Assembly (NCBI RefSeq): GCF_038397775.1
Contig: NZ_CP151650.1
Location: forward strand, 1,922,001-1,986,000
Source of the DNA: Pseudomonas sp. RC10
GTDB lineage: Bacteria; Pseudomonadota; Gammaproteobacteria; Pseudomonadales; Pseudomonadaceae
Direction: 5' to 3'
Length of the DNA: 64,000 nucleotides
The notes under the pieces were generated by a model that was not told the origin of the DNA, ran no database searches, and saw only the letters and a program-made list of their open reading frames with translations. Within the stretch, counting starts at the first letter, position 1. The number at the start of each line of letters is the position of its first letter. The translations under genes were made by a program, and so were the position numbers. Below, piece by piece: positions 8,179-17,208 of the stretch.

Positions 8179-8856
8179 ATGAAACTGCTGGTTGTCGAAG
8201 ATGAAGCCCTGTTGCGCCATCACTTGCAGACCCGCCTGACCGAAAGCGGTCACGTGGTCGAAGCAGTGGGCAATGCTGAAGAGGCGCTGTATCAAGCGGG
8301 GCAGTTCAATCACGATCTGGCGGTGATCGACCTTGGCCTGCCGGGCATAGGCGGGCTCGACCTGATTCGTCAGCTGCGCGCGCAGAACAAAGCTTTTCCG
8401 ATTCTGATTCTGACCGCTCGCGGCAATTGGCAGGACAAGGTCGAAGGGCTGGCCGCAGGCGCTGACGACTACGTGGTCAAGCCGTTTCAATTCGAGGAGT
8501 TGGAAGCACGCATGAACGCCTTGCTGCGCCGTTCCAGCGGCTTCACCCAGTCGACGATCATTGCCGGGCCGCTGACGCTGGACCTCAATCGCAAGCAGGC
8601 GTCCATGGACGAGCAGCCGTTGGCGCTGACCGCTTACGAATACCGGATTCTCGAATACCTCATGCGCCACCATCAGCAGGTGGTGCCGAAAGAGCGCCTG
8701 ATGGAGCAGTTGTACCCGGACGACGACGAGCGTGACCCGAACGTGATCGAGGTGCTGGTCGGCCGTCTGCGCCGCAAACTCGAAGGCGCGGACGGCTTCA
8801 AGCCTATCGACACCGTACGAGGCTTGGGTTACCTGTTCACTGAGCGCTGTCGATGA
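8179..8856 (+). CDS. phoP: Response regulator PhoP
   Basis: 225 residues, OmpR family. The receiver has VVEDEALLR, the phospho-acceptor Asp in DLAVIDLGLPG and the Lys in VVKPFQ; the DNA-binding domain ends IDTVRGLGYLFTERCR. Sequence and length match P. aeruginosa PhoP closely. It is known to respond, through PhoQ, to low Mg2+ and cationic peptides and to control lipid A modification and envelope genes. It overlaps phoQ by 4 bp (ATGA). The start ATG at 8179 follows GGGAG. Likely autoregulated through the GTTCAG array. Confidence 0.96.
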   Translation: MKLLVVEDEALLRHHLQTRLTESGHVVEAVGNAEEALYQAGQFNHDLAVIDLGLPGIGGLDLIRQLRAQNKAFPILILTARGNWQDKVEGLAAGADDYVVKPFQFEELEARMNALLRRSSGFTQSTIIAGPLTLDLNRKQASMDEQPLALTAYEYRILEYLMRHHQQVVPKERLMEQLYPDDDERDPNVIEVLVGRLRRKLEGADGFKPIDTVRGLGYLFTERCR

Positions 8857-10196
8857 TTCGATCGCTCCGGGTCCGGCTGATGCTGGCCGCCGCCACCCTG
8901 GCGGTCATCTTCATGCTGTTGATGTTGCCTGCGTTACAGAGCGCCTTCAGCCTGGCGCTCGAAAGCTCCATTGAGAAACGCCTGGCGTCGGACGTCACGA
9001 CGCTGATTTCCGCGGCCCGGGTCGAAGACGATCGGCTGATGATGCCGACGCTGCTTCCCGGCGAACAATTCAGCCTGCCCGACAGCCGTTTGCTCGGGTA
9101 CATCTATAACCGGGCCGGCAAGCTGGTCTGGCGTTCTCGCGCCACCGAAGACGAAGCCATCGACTACCAGCCGCGCTATGACGGGCTGGGCACCGAGTTC
9201 GCCAAGATCCGTCAGGCGGATGGCGAGGAATTCTTCGTGTATGACGTGGAAATCAAGCTGCTCGGCGGGCGCAACGCGGCCTACAGCATCGTGGCCGTGC
9301 AGCCCGTTCGCGAATACCAACAAACCATTTCCGGCCTGCGCGAGAAGCTGTACCTGGGCTTTGGCGGCGCCCTGTTGGTGTTGCTGATTTTGTTGTGGGT
9401 CGGCCTGACGTGGAGTCTCCGGGCGCTCAAGGGCATGAGTCAGGAACTGGACCAGGTCGAAGAGGGCTCGCGGGAAGGTCTCAGTGAAAAGCACCCCAGC
9501 GAACTGCTCCGCCTGACCGGCTCTCTCAACCGCCTGCTGCGCAGCGAGCGCGAGCAGCGCACGCGTTACCGCGACTCCCTCGGTGACTTGGCCCACAGCC
9601 TTAAAACGCCGCTGGCGGTGTTGCAGGGCGTCAGCGAGAACATCGCCAAGCGCCCGGAAGACCTTGAGCAAGCGCGCATTTTGCAGTCGCAGATCGAGCG
9701 CATGAGCCAGCAGATCGGCTACCAATTGCAACGCGCGAGCCTGCGCAAAAGCGGCTTGGTACGCCATCACGTGGCCTTGAAGCCTGTGGTCGAGAGTTTG
9801 TGCAACACGCTGGAGAAGGTCTATCGCGACAAGCGGGTCAATGTCACGTTTGACTTGCCGGACGACAGCCAGGTGCAAATGGAGGAAGGCGCGTTGCTGG
9901 AAATGCTCGGCAACCTGCTTGAAAACGCCTATCGCCTGTGCCTGGGCGAAGTGCGGGTGAGCTGGCAGCCGTCTGTGATGGGCGATGTCTTGCTCATCGA
10001 AGACGACGGTCCCGGTGTGCCGCAAAGCCAGCGTGCACGGATTCTGGAACGCGGTGAGCGGCTGGACCGGCAGAATCCGGGGCAGGGGATCGGTTTGGCG
10101 GTGGTCAAGGACATCATTGAAAGCTACGGCGCGCAGTTGACGTTGGGGGAGTCGGATCTGGGGGGCGCGGCGTTCAGGATTCAGTTTGCGATATGA
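8853..10196 (+). CDS. phoQ: Sensor kinase PhoQ
   Basis: 447 residues, inner-membrane histidine kinase. Membrane helices lie at about 10-32 and 167-188, flanking a periplasmic sensor domain rich in acidic residues that in this family binds divalent cations. A HAMP region is followed by GDLAHSLKTPLAVLQG with the phospho-His, and an ATP domain with NLLENAYR, DDGPGVP and GQGIGLAVV. Length matches P. aeruginosa PhoQ (448). It forms one unit with phoP and ends just before a family-D REPIN that separates it from the convergent AraC gene. Confidence 0.96.
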   Translation: MIRSLRVRLMLAAATLAVIFMLLMLPALQSAFSLALESSIEKRLASDVTTLISAARVEDDRLMMPTLLPGEQFSLPDSRLLGYIYNRAGKLVWRSRATEDEAIDYQPRYDGLGTEFAKIRQADGEEFFVYDVEIKLLGGRNAAYSIVAVQPVREYQQTISGLREKLYLGFGGALLVLLILLWVGLTWSLRALKGMSQELDQVEEGSREGLSEKHPSELLRLTGSLNRLLRSEREQRTRYRDSLGDLAHSLKTPLAVLQGVSENIAKRPEDLEQARILQSQIERMSQQIGYQLQRASLRKSGLVRHHVALKPVVESLCNTLEKVYRDKRVNVTFDLPDDSQVQMEEGALLEMLGNLLENAYRLCLGEVRVSWQPSVMGDVLLIEDDGPGVPQSQRARILERGERLDRQNPGQGIGLAVVKDIIESYGAQLTLGESDLGGAAFRIQFAI

Positions 10197-10211
10197 GCCA
10201 CGTCAGACTCC

Positions 10212-10348
10212 CCTGCAGGAGTGTGGCTTGTCCCGCGACCGGCTGCGCAGCAGTCGTAAACCCTGATGACGGGGCATTCCTGACACGCCGCATCTACCGG
10301 CTTTACGACGACTTCGTCGCCGGCGCGGGACAAGCCACCCTCCTACAG
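10212..10348. repeat. REPIN, family D (GGCTTGTCCCGCGACCGG core)
   Basis: Longer paired element. GGAGTGTGGCTTGTCCCGCGA on the left matches TCGCCGGCGCGGGACAAGCCA on the right, with inner inverted GTCGTAAA/TTTACGAC segments. It is placed between convergent phoQ and the AraC-type gene. Confidence 0.8.
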
Positions 10349-10364
10349 TGGGGTAGGCGGGGCC

Positions 10365-11363
10365 TCAATCCCCCTGCGCGCGATACGCCCCCGGTGTCAG
10401 CCCGGTCCACTTCTTGAACGCACGATGAAACGCCGACGGCTCGGAAAAGCCCAATTGCTCGGCGATCTCTTGCAGGGAAAGGTCTGCCTGCCCCAGGTGA
10501 TAAATCGCCATGTCCCGCCGCAACTCGTCCTTTAATCCCTGAAAGCTCGTGCCTTCTTCGCGCAGGTGGCGGCGCAGGGTCTGGGGGCTGATGTGCAGGT
10601 GATCGGCGGCGGTTTCCAGGTCTGGCCAGCGATGGCAGTCTCGGCTTAGCAACCTTCGCAACTGACTGCTGAGGCTGTCGCCCTCGTCCGGCCGCGCCAG
10701 CAGGTCAGCGGGGGAGCGTTCGAGAAAGCGCTTCAGCGTGCGCTCGTCCTGTAACAGCGGCAGGTCAAGGTAGCGGGCGTGAAAGGTCAGCGCGGTTTGC
10801 GGGGCATCGAACTGGATCGGGCAATAGAACAGCAGGTCGTATTCGGCGCTGTGGGCGGGGGCGGGGTAGGCGAACGTGGCCTGTTCCAGCCGGATGCGTT
10901 GCCCGATCAGCCAACTCGCCAGCCGGTGCCAGATGACCAACAGCGACTCGCTGAGAAAGTGCGCCGGGTCGCGCAGGCTTGAGTCGTCCAGACACAACCG
11001 GACCCCGTTGCCGTCACGTTCCAGGCTCAAGCGTGGGGCGTCCGGAAACAGTCCATAAAACAAGAAGCCCCGCTGCAGCGCCTTGTCCAGCGTGCGGCAG
11101 TGAATCACCGCGTGGCACATCATCGCAAAGGTGCCGCGTTTGCTCGGGGCGAGCCCAAACCCCATGAATTCATCGTCCAGCGCCCGCCACACCCGTTGAA
11201 TCAGACGTGCGAACTGCTCCGGAGCGATCCGCGCCCGAGGCTCGTTCAACAGTTCGGGCTGAATGCCCGCCTGTTCGAGAATCGGCGCGCAATCGAGCTG
11301 ATAGCGCTGGGCACCTTGCAGCACGGCGCGGGCGAAATGGCTGGCGATGGTTCGATGGCGCAT
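10365..11363 (-). CDS. AraC-family regulator with Arabinose_bd-type N-terminal domain
   Basis: 332 residues. The N-terminal half (about 15-200) resembles the ligand-binding domain of the OruR/ArgR-like AraC branch; the C-terminal third has two helix-turn-helix motifs with DLETAADHLHISPQTLRRHL and LSLQEIAEQLGFSEPSAFHR, then FKKWTGLTPGAYR. The start is set at ATG 11363; an open frame continues upstream through the dctA region but is non-coding shadow. It is divergent from dctA, 345 bp apart, so a role in that promoter is possible but unproven. Effector unknown. Confidence 0.85.
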   Translation of the reverse strand: MRHRTIASHFARAVLQGAQRYQLDCAPILEQAGIQPELLNEPRARIAPEQFARLIQRVWRALDDEFMGFGLAPSKRGTFAMMCHAVIHCRTLDKALQRGFLFYGLFPDAPRLSLERDGNGVRLCLDDSSLRDPAHFLSESLLVIWHRLASWLIGQRIRLEQATFAYPAPAHSAEYDLLFYCPIQFDAPQTALTFHARYLDLPLLQDERTLKRFLERSPADLLARPDEGDSLSSQLRRLLSRDCHRWPDLETAADHLHISPQTLRRHLREEGTSFQGLKDELRRDMAIYHLGQADLSLQEIAEQLGFSEPSAFHRAFKKWTGLTPGAYRAQGD

Positions 11364-11436
11364 GACAGGCCCGTTGATCTTCACGTGGCGAACGGAGGAA
11401 TGGCCGATGGTAGGGAGTGGCAAAGGGATGTCACAA

Positions 11437-11491
11437 GGCGGATACCCGCCAATGACCGGGCTATTTTGTCGGGAATGGGCGGAAATCCGCC
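11437..11491. promoter_or_regulatory. Two enhancer-type palindromes upstream of dctA (candidate DctD sites)
   Basis: GGCGGATACCCGCC at 11437-11450 and GGCGGAAATCCGCC at 11478-11491, centres 41 bp apart (about four helical turns), 80-130 bp upstream of the sigma-54 promoter. That is the usual layout for an enhancer-binding activator. DctD is the known sigma-54 activator of dctA in Pseudomonas; its gene is not in this window. Confidence 0.6.
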
Positions 11492-11568
11492 ACCGCTGGA
11501 TCGAATTGTTGGCTACCGTTAACCGAGCAGTCCATGCCGTTCGGGGCTTCCGGTGATTTTTTGAAAGA

Positions 11569-11584
11569 TGGCACGGTGATTGCG
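11569..11584 (+). promoter_or_regulatory. Sigma-54 (RpoN) promoter of dctA
   Basis: TGGCACGGTGATTGCG matches the -24/-12 consensus TGGCACG-N4-TTGCW, with GG and GC elements correctly spaced (11570-11571 and 11582-11583). It lies about 125 bp before the dctA start. Confidence 0.85.
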
Positions 11585-11708
11585 ATAAAGGGCGCAGAGG
11601 TCTGCCGCGCGCAGCTCGACAAAAACAAATCCCTCCGAGCAGGTGGGTTCGCACTTTAGGCGTCGGTGTATCAGGAATGACACGCGCGATGCTCTTGAGG
11701 AAACTGCA

Positions 11709-13043
11709 ATGACGACTCGTCAGCCAATCTACAAATCCCTGTATGCCCAGGTGATCGTTGCAATCATCATTGGTATCGCACTCGGTCACTGGTATCCCGA
11801 AACTGCCGTTCAGCTCAAACCGTTTGGTGATGCGTTCATCAAACTGATCAAAATGGTCATCGCCCCCATCATCTTCTGCACCGTCGTCAGCGGTATCGCT
11901 GGCATGCAGAGCATGAAATCCGTGGGCAAGACCGGCGGTTACGCGCTGCTGTACTTCGAGATCGTTTCGACCATCTCGCTGATCATCGGCCTGGTCGTGG
12001 TCAACGTCGTTCAGCCGGGCGCTGGCATGCACATCGACCCTGCCACCCTGGACGCGTCGAAAATCGCTTCCTACGTGACCGCGAGTAAGGATCAGACCGT
12101 CGTCAACTTCCTGCTCAACGTGATTCCGGGCACCATCGTCGGCGCGTTCGCCAACGGCGATATCCTGCAAGTGCTGATGTTCTCGGTGATCTTCGGTTTC
12201 GCCCTGCATCGCCTGGGTGCCTACGGCAAGCCGGTGCTGGACTTCATCGACCGCTTCGCTCACGTCATGTTCAACATCATCAACATGATCATGAAGCTGG
12301 CCCCGCTGGGTGCACTGGGCGCCATGGCCTTCACCATCGGCGCTTACGGTGTGAGCTCGCTGGTGCAACTGGGCCAACTGATGCTGTGCTTCTACATCAC
12401 GTGCCTGCTGTTCGTGCTGGTGGTGCTGGGCGCCATCGCTCGTGCACACGGTTTCAGCGTCCTGAAACTGATCAAGTACATCCGCGAAGAGCTGCTGATC
12501 GTGCTGGGTACTTCGTCGTCTGAGTCCGCACTGCCACGCATGCTGATCAAGATGGAGCGTCTGGGCGCGAAGAAGTCCGTCGTGGGTCTGGTCATCCCCA
12601 CCGGCTACTCGTTCAACCTGGACGGTACTTCGATCTACCTGACCATGGCGGCCGTGTTCATCGCTCAAGCGACTGACACCCACATGGACATCACGCACCA
12701 GATCACCCTGCTGGCCGTTCTGCTGCTGTCCTCCAAAGGCGCTGCCGGTGTGACCGGTTCGGGCTTCATCGTGCTGGCCGCGACCCTGTCGGCTGTCGGT
12801 CACCTGCCGGTGGCCGGTCTGGCGCTGATCCTGGGTATCGACCGCTTCATGTCCGAAGCCCGCGCACTGACCAACCTGGTGGGTAACGCGGTTGCCACCC
12901 TGGTAGTCGCCAAGTGGGTGAAAGAGCTGGACGTGCCGCAAATGCAGGCCGAGCTGGCTTCCGGTGGCCGTGCCATCGAAGAAACCCGCCCTGAAGACGA
13001 CCTGGGCGTGGCCGAAGGCCCTGCTTCGGTAGGCCGTTCGTAA
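11709..13043 (+). CDS. dctA: C4-dicarboxylate:cation symporter DctA
   Basis: 444 residues, inner membrane, imports succinate, fumarate and malate. It has the glutamate-transporter fold: repeated hydrophobic helices, a serine-rich re-entrant loop ([14 protein letters not shown]), the NLDGTS motif in [14 protein letters not shown] and a second loop near [16 protein letters not shown] at 11709 follows GAGG by 8 nt; longer in-frame starts lie in the leader. It is preceded by a sigma-54 promoter and followed by a strong terminator, so it is a single-gene unit. C4-dicarboxylates are preferred carbon sources of pseudomonads. Confidence 0.96.
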   Translation: MTTRQPIYKSLYAQVIVAIIIGIALGHWYPETAVQLKPFGDAFIKLIKMVIAPIIFCTVVSGIAGMQSMKSVGKTGGYALLYFEIVSTISLIIGLVVVNVVQPGAGMHIDPATLDASKIASYVTASKDQTVVNFLLNVIPGTIVGAFANGDILQVLMFSVIFGFALHRLGAYGKPVLDFIDRFAHVMFNIINMIMKLAPLGALGAMAFTIGAYGVSSLVQLGQLMLCFYITCLLFVLVVLGAIARAHGFSVLKLIKYIREELLIVLGTSSSESALPRMLIKMERLGAKKSVVGLVIPTGYSFNLDGTSIYLTMAAVFIAQATDTHMDITHQITLLAVLLLSSKGAAGVTGSGFIVLAATLSAVGHLPVAGLALILGIDRFMSEARALTNLVGNAVATLVVAKWVKELDVPQMQAELASGGRAIEETRPEDDLGVAEGPASVGRS

Positions 13044-13066
13044 TCGATTAGCCTCGCGCTGGACTG

Positions 13067-13104
13067 AAAAGCCCGCCCACGGGAAACCGGGGGCGGGCTT
13101 TTTG
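13067..13104 (+). terminator. Rho-independent terminator of dctA
   Basis: AAAGCCCGCCC and GGGCGGGCTTTTT pair around a short loop, followed by a T-run, 24 bp after the dctA stop. Confidence 0.85.
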
Positions 13105-13138
13105 TTGGATGACCGATTCAAAATAATGCGCAATCCCC

Positions 13139-13228
13139 GTAGGAGCGAATTCATTCGCGAGAGGCCGGTACATTCGATGGGTTTTTGTCGGATGTACAAC
13201 CGCTTCGCGAATGAATTCGCTCCCACAG
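13139..13228. repeat. REPIN, family A
   Basis: Paired GGAGCGAATTCATTCGCGA cores. Its spacer is nearly the reverse complement of the spacer of the REPIN at 15105, so the two are inverted copies of one element flanking the next two genes. Confidence 0.9.
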
Positions 13229-13316
13229 GGATTTGCCTCCACAGCGCTGACCTCATTGCCCCATTGAATGGGCCGACCTACGCTGTCCCTCATCACTGAT
13301 GCCCAGGGAAGCTCGC

Positions 13317-14498
13317 ATGCACGGTCCGCTGTCTTCGCTCAACGTCCTCGATTTCTCCACGCTTCTACCCGGCCCGTTCGCCTCGCTGTTGTTGGCGGAC
13401 ATGGGCGCTGAGGTGTTGCGCATCGAATCCCCGACCCGGCCCGACCTGGTGCGCGCCATGCCGCCTCACGATCAAGGCGTTTCCGCAAGCCACGCCTACC
13501 TCAATCGCAACAAGCGCAGCCTGGCGCTGGACCTCAAGCAGCCCGAGGCGGTGGCGGCGGTCAAGCGGCTGGTCGCACAGTACGACATTGTTTTGGAACA
13601 GTTTCGTCCCGGCGTCATGGAGCGGCTGGGGCTCGGGTATGAAGCCCTCAAGGCGATCAATCCAAAGCTGATTTACGTTTCGATCACCGGTTACGGGCAG
13701 ACAGGGCCGTACCGTCAGCGTGCCGGGCACGACATCAACTACCTGGCCATTGCGGGGCTGGCCAGCTACACCGGCCGCAAAGACAGCGGCCCGTTGCCAT
13801 TAGGCATGCAAGTGGCTGACATTGCGGGCGGGTCGCTGCACGGCGTGATCGGTTTATTGGCGGCGGTGGTGGCGCGGCAGCACACCGGGTTGGGGCAGTT
13901 CGTCGACATCAGCATGACCGACTGCGCCTTCAGCCTGAACGCCTTGGCAGGGGCCGGGGCGCTGGCCGTTAACGTCGAACCTCAGCCTGAAGGCAACTGG
14001 CTCAACGGCGGCGGCTTTTATGACCATTACCGCAGCCGCGACGGGAGCTGGTTTTCGGTCGGCAGCCTGGAACCCGCGTTTGTGCGGACGCTGTGCGAGA
14101 CGCTGGGCCGACCCGAACTGGCGAAGCTCGGTTTATCCCCCGAGCCGGTGGATCATCTGGCCCTCAAACGGGAATTGCAGATCGAATTCGAGCGGCGCGG
14201 CTTTGACGAACTTGAGGTGCTATTCGCTGGGGTGGACGCGTGCGTCGAGCCGGTGTTGAGCCTGTCCGAGGCCGCGCAGCATCCGCAATTGCAGGCGCGG
14301 CAGGTCGTGACGCAAGTGCCTCGGGGCGATGGCACTTCGCAGCCGCAGATGGCCTGCCCGGTGAAGTTTTCCGAAGGCTTGCCCGCGCCCCGGCACATCG
14401 GCGTCTCGGTGGGCGCGCACAGCGATCAGGTGTTGCGGGAAGCGGGGTTCAGCGAGCAGGAAATAAGCGCGTTGCGGGAAGCGGGTGCCGTGGCGTGA
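13317..14498 (+). CDS. CaiB/BaiF family CoA transferase or alpha-methylacyl-CoA racemase
   Basis: 393 residues of the family III CoA-transferase fold (LNVLDFSTLLPGPFA at the start, NKRSLALDLK, FRPGVMERLGLGY). GHDINYLA, followed by VADIAGGS, matches the racemase branch, in which that His and Asp act as the catalytic pair. An AMACR-type role is therefore favoured over CoA transfer, but the substrate is unknown. ATG at 13317 has AGGGAA 6 nt upstream; an in-frame ATG 18 nt earlier lacks one. No operon partner. Confidence 0.85.
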   Translation: MHGPLSSLNVLDFSTLLPGPFASLLLADMGAEVLRIESPTRPDLVRAMPPHDQGVSASHAYLNRNKRSLALDLKQPEAVAAVKRLVAQYDIVLEQFRPGVMERLGLGYEALKAINPKLIYVSITGYGQTGPYRQRAGHDINYLAIAGLASYTGRKDSGPLPLGMQVADIAGGSLHGVIGLLAAVVARQHTGLGQFVDISMTDCAFSLNALAGAGALAVNVEPQPEGNWLNGGGFYDHYRSRDGSWFSVGSLEPAFVRTLCETLGRPELAKLGLSPEPVDHLALKRELQIEFERRGFDELEVLFAGVDACVEPVLSLSEAAQHPQLQARQVVTQVPRGDGTSQPQMACPVKFSEGLPAPRHIGVSVGAHSDQVLREAGFSEQEISALREAGAVA

Positions 14499-14501
14499 CG
14501 G

Positions 14502-14996
14502 TCATTCCACCCGCGTCTCGCCGCTGAACACCAGAATCTCCCGGCAGCGACGGCACAGATAACGGCGCCCCTTGCGGACCAGCTTGTGCCGCTGCACCGA
14601 GAACGGGAAATCGCTTTCCGGGCACGGGCAGCGGTAGATGTAGCGGGTGACGCTGCGCCGCTGGATTTCGTAGGTGTGGCAACGGTTGGGCGGCAGTTCG
14701 TAAACACCGCGCATGATCAGCTGCCATTCTTCGCCGTGGGGCTGAATGGTGTCGCCGAACAGTTGATGGGCAACCAGGTGCGCGACTTCGTGGGCCACGG
14801 TCTGGCGCAGGAAGTCTTCGCTGTTCTCGCGGTACAGCTGCGGGTTGAATCGCAGCAGGTTTTCATGCAAATGCGCGACACCCGCCTTCTGGCCGCGCAG
14901 CTTGAGGCTGACGACAGGGCGTTTGAAGGGGCGTTTGAAAAAATCTTCGGCTTGTTGGTAACAGGATTCGACGCGGGTATTGAGTTGCTCAAGCAT
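14502..14996 (-). CDS. SprT-family zinc metalloprotease-like protein
   Basis: 164 residues. The motif HEVAHLVAHQLF carries the zinc-binding HExxH of the SprT/Spartan family, followed by a C-terminal zinc ribbon (CPCPES and CRRCRE). Eukaryotic Spartan degrades DNA-protein crosslinks; bacterial SprT function is not settled. Its stop lies 4 bp from that of the convergent CoA-transferase gene. The start at 14996 is the only ATG that includes the conserved N-terminal helix. Confidence 0.9.
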   Translation of the reverse strand: MLEQLNTRVESCYQQAEDFFKRPFKRPVVSLKLRGQKAGVAHLHENLLRFNPQLYRENSEDFLRQTVAHEVAHLVAHQLFGDTIQPHGEEWQLIMRGVYELPPNRCHTYEIQRRSVTRYIYRCPCPESDFPFSVQRHKLVRKGRRYLCRRCREILVFSGETRVE

Positions 14997-15104
14997 GCTT
15001 CATCGGTCTCCAGAGGAGGCGAGTATGCCGCAAAGCAGGGGCAGGCCGAAAACTGAAGCTGCCGAATGGTCGTTCAGAGCACCCGATTTGTCGGCATCCC
15101 ACGA

Positions 15105-15198
15105 CCTGTAGGAGCGAATTCATTCGCGAGACGGTCATACATCCGACAAATATCCATCGAATGTACGGGCCTCTCGCGAATGAATTCGCTCCTACAGG
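15105..15198. repeat. REPIN, family A (inverted sister of the one at 13139)
   Basis: Paired cores with ends CCTGTAGG and CCTACAGG. The spacer shares long identity with the reverse complement of the 13139-13228 spacer. Confidence 0.9.
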
Positions 15199-15217
15199 TC
15201 CATCGAGAAACTGGCGA

Positions 15218-15820
15218 TCAATTCGTGTACTCAGGCCCCACTCCGACACCCCAGAGCACCACCGTGAACGCCATGATTGCCACCAGCACCACCAGACCCA
15301 CCGCCAGCACTGAACTGGAAAACATGAAGCCTTCATCCGGATGGATGTTCATGAACACCGGCAGTCCCACGTACAGCAGGTAAACCGTGTAGCAGACCGC
15401 CGCCAGGCCGACCATCATCCCCAGCCACATGTGGGGGTAAAGCGCGGCGAGTCCGCCGATGAACAGCGGCGTCGCGGTGTAGGTGGCGAAGGCCACGCAG
15501 CGGGCGAGGCTGGGGCTGGCGTCGTAGGTGCGGGCCATCCAGTGAATGAACCCGCCCATCACCGCCACCCCGGCGAGCATGGCGATGTAGGACATGAGCG
15601 TCATCCAGACCGCGCTTTCGCTGGTCAGCATCACCGGCGCACGATTACCGATGACCCAGCCCACCTGCGTGGTGCCGATGTAAGCAGACACGGCAGGGAT
15701 CGCCGCCAGAATCAGGGTGTGGGTGAGGTACATGTGGCCGATGGTTTCTTCTTCCTCGCCACGTATCTGTTGCCATTCTTGATCGGGGTGGGTGAACAGC
15801 CCCAAAACGTGATGGATCAT
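15218..15820 (-). CDS. Yip1-family inner-membrane protein
   Basis: 200 residues with about five hydrophobic helices (near 33-53, 70-92, 105-128, 130-155 and 170-193) and the opening IHHVLGLFTHPDQEWQQI, typical of the Yip1 domain. Bacterial members have no established function. The start at 15820 is supported by the family-typical N-terminus. It is flanked by REPINs on both sides and has no operon partner. Confidence 0.8.
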   Translation of the reverse strand: MIHHVLGLFTHPDQEWQQIRGEEEETIGHMYLTHTLILAAIPAVSAYIGTTQVGWVIGNRAPVMLTSESAVWMTLMSYIAMLAGVAVMGGFIHWMARTYDASPSLARCVAFATYTATPLFIGGLAALYPHMWLGMMVGLAAVCYTVYLLYVGLPVFMNIHPDEGFMFSSSVLAVGLVVLVAIMAFTVVLWGVGVGPEYTN

Positions 15821-16248
15821 GCCCGTAACTCCTCATCATGGATGCCGTCGCGCCTGATTGCCTGATGCCGTCAGGGCAAGGCCACACGCTCGACAAGGGG
15901 AAGTGGATGGTTGCGACCTCACTTGGGAGTATAGAAACCTGCAAGCCCCGAAAACCGTGGGCTTTAGAGTAATTGGCGCGTTCAAGAGTGCTGCTAATAG
16001 CCAGAGGTGATCAACCGCTTGGCGCGGTCGGACGAACGGCATGTACAGGTGTAGGAGTAAGCTTGCTCGCGATGGCGGTTTCAGGGACGAGGATGTGTTA
16101 GGCGAATCGCCATCGCGAGCAAGCTCACTCCTACAAGGGACGTGGTGCGCTTGAATTGCACGATCAGCAGGCATTACCAGCCGTAACGTTTATGCGTAAA
16201 ATACCGGCCCTTTCTTCCCCTACGTCACAGCGAGCGGACCACAGCGCC
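15821..16248. other. Divergent intergenic region with one REPIN
   Basis: 428 bp between the Yip1 gene and ttcA. It holds an imperfect palindrome near 15860-15881 (TTGCCTGA/TCAGGGCAA), a family-B REPIN at 16050-16136 and presumably divergent promoters. No small gene with a ribosome site was found. Confidence 0.6.
16050..16136. repeat. REPIN, family B
   Basis: Inverted GGAGTAAGCTTGCTCGCGA and TCGCGAGCAAGCTCACTCC around a spacer containing a short CGAATCGCCATCGC segment. Confidence 0.9.
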
Positions 16249-17073
16249 ATGGGCACCCTTTCAGTCAATCAGAACAAACTGCAGAAACGTCTGCGTCGGC
16301 TTGCAGGCGAGGCAGTGGCCGATTTCAACATGATTGAAGAGGGCGACAAAGTGATGGTCTGCCTGTCTGGCGGCAAGGACAGCTACACCATGCTCGACGT
16401 GCTGCTGCATTTGCAGAAAGTCGCGCCGATCAAGTTTTCCATCGTCGCCGTGAACATGGACCAGAAACAGCCGGGCTTTCCCGAGCACGTCCTGCCTGCT
16501 TATCTAAAAGAGCTGGGCGTCGAGTATCACATCGTCGAGAAAGACACCTACTCGGTCGTGAAGGAGTTGATTCCGGAAGGCAAGACCACCTGCTCGCTGT
16601 GTTCGCGCCTGCGTCGCGGCACGCTCTACACCTTCGCGGATGAAATCGGCGCGACCAAGATGGCCCTCGGTCACCACCGCGATGACATCGTCGAGACCTT
16701 CTTTCTGAACATGTTCTTCAACGGCACAATCAAGGCCATGCCGCCAAAACTGCGCGCCGACGATGGCCGTAACGTGGTGATTCGCCCGCTGGCCTACTGC
16801 GCCGAGAAAGACATCCAGGCCTATTCGGACATGAAGCAATTCCCGATCATCCCGTGCAACCTGTGCGGCTCGCAGGAAAACCTGCAACGCCAGGTGGTCA
16901 AGGACATGCTTCAGGAATGGGACCGCAAGACCCCGGGCCGTTCAGAAATGATCTTCCGCAGTCTGCAAAATGTGGTGCCGTCGCAATTGGCGGACCGCAA
17001 CCTGTTCGACTTCACGAGCCTGAAGATCGACGAGACCGCCGCGTCACGGTTTGTGAATGTGGTGAATATCTAG
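16249..17073 (+). CDS. ttcA: tRNA 2-thiocytidine(32) synthetase TtcA
   Basis: 274 residues, cytosolic. It adds sulfur to cytidine 32 of certain tRNAs using ATP. The PP-loop SGGKDSYTM binds ATP; two CxxC pairs, [10 protein letters not shown] and PCNLCGSQ, hold the Fe-S cluster and are diagnostic for TtcA. The ATG at 16249 ([12 protein letters not shown]) is chosen over an upstream in-frame start because it matches the family N-terminus. Monocistronic. Confidence 0.95.
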   Translation: MGTLSVNQNKLQKRLRRLAGEAVADFNMIEEGDKVMVCLSGGKDSYTMLDVLLHLQKVAPIKFSIVAVNMDQKQPGFPEHVLPAYLKELGVEYHIVEKDTYSVVKELIPEGKTTCSLCSRLRRGTLYTFADEIGATKMALGHHRDDIVETFFLNMFFNGTIKAMPPKLRADDGRNVVIRPLAYCAEKDIQAYSDMKQFPIIPCNLCGSQENLQRQVVKDMLQEWDRKTPGRSEMIFRSLQNVVPSQLADRNLFDFTSLKIDETAASRFVNVVNI

Positions 17074-17092
17074 GCAGCACCGCAAATCCCTT

Positions 17093-17180
17093 TGTAGGAG
17101 TGAGCTTGCTCGCGATTAACATTTGTCAGACTCAAATACTTACCTGACACACCGCTATCGCGAGCAAGCTCACTCCTACA
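17093..17180. repeat. REPIN, family B
   Basis: Paired GGAGTGAGCTTGCTCGCGA cores. The spacer (containing TTGTCAGA and ACCTGACA) is closely similar and co-oriented to that of the REPIN at 19456. Confidence 0.9.
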
Positions 17181-17208
17181 GGGGACGGTTGAGGTCCAAT
17201 CCGCCGTA

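Larger units (their letters stand above)
11364..11708. other. Divergent regulatory region between AraC gene and dctA
   Basis: 345 bp without a gene. It contains two near-identical 14-bp palindromes and a sigma-54 promoter oriented towards dctA, entered separately. No sigma-70 promoter for the AraC gene is obvious. Confidence 0.8.

Noticed and set aside
10365..13256. 963-codon minus-strand frame
   Set aside because: Only the last 332 residues are the AraC protein. The rest is antisense to dctA and a REPIN; it arises from GC-rich codon bias.
13048..13299. Small frames containing NSFARE or NEFAPTG-like peptides, here and at every family-A REPIN
   Set aside because: These peptides are translations of the REP core itself and recur at each copy; not genes.
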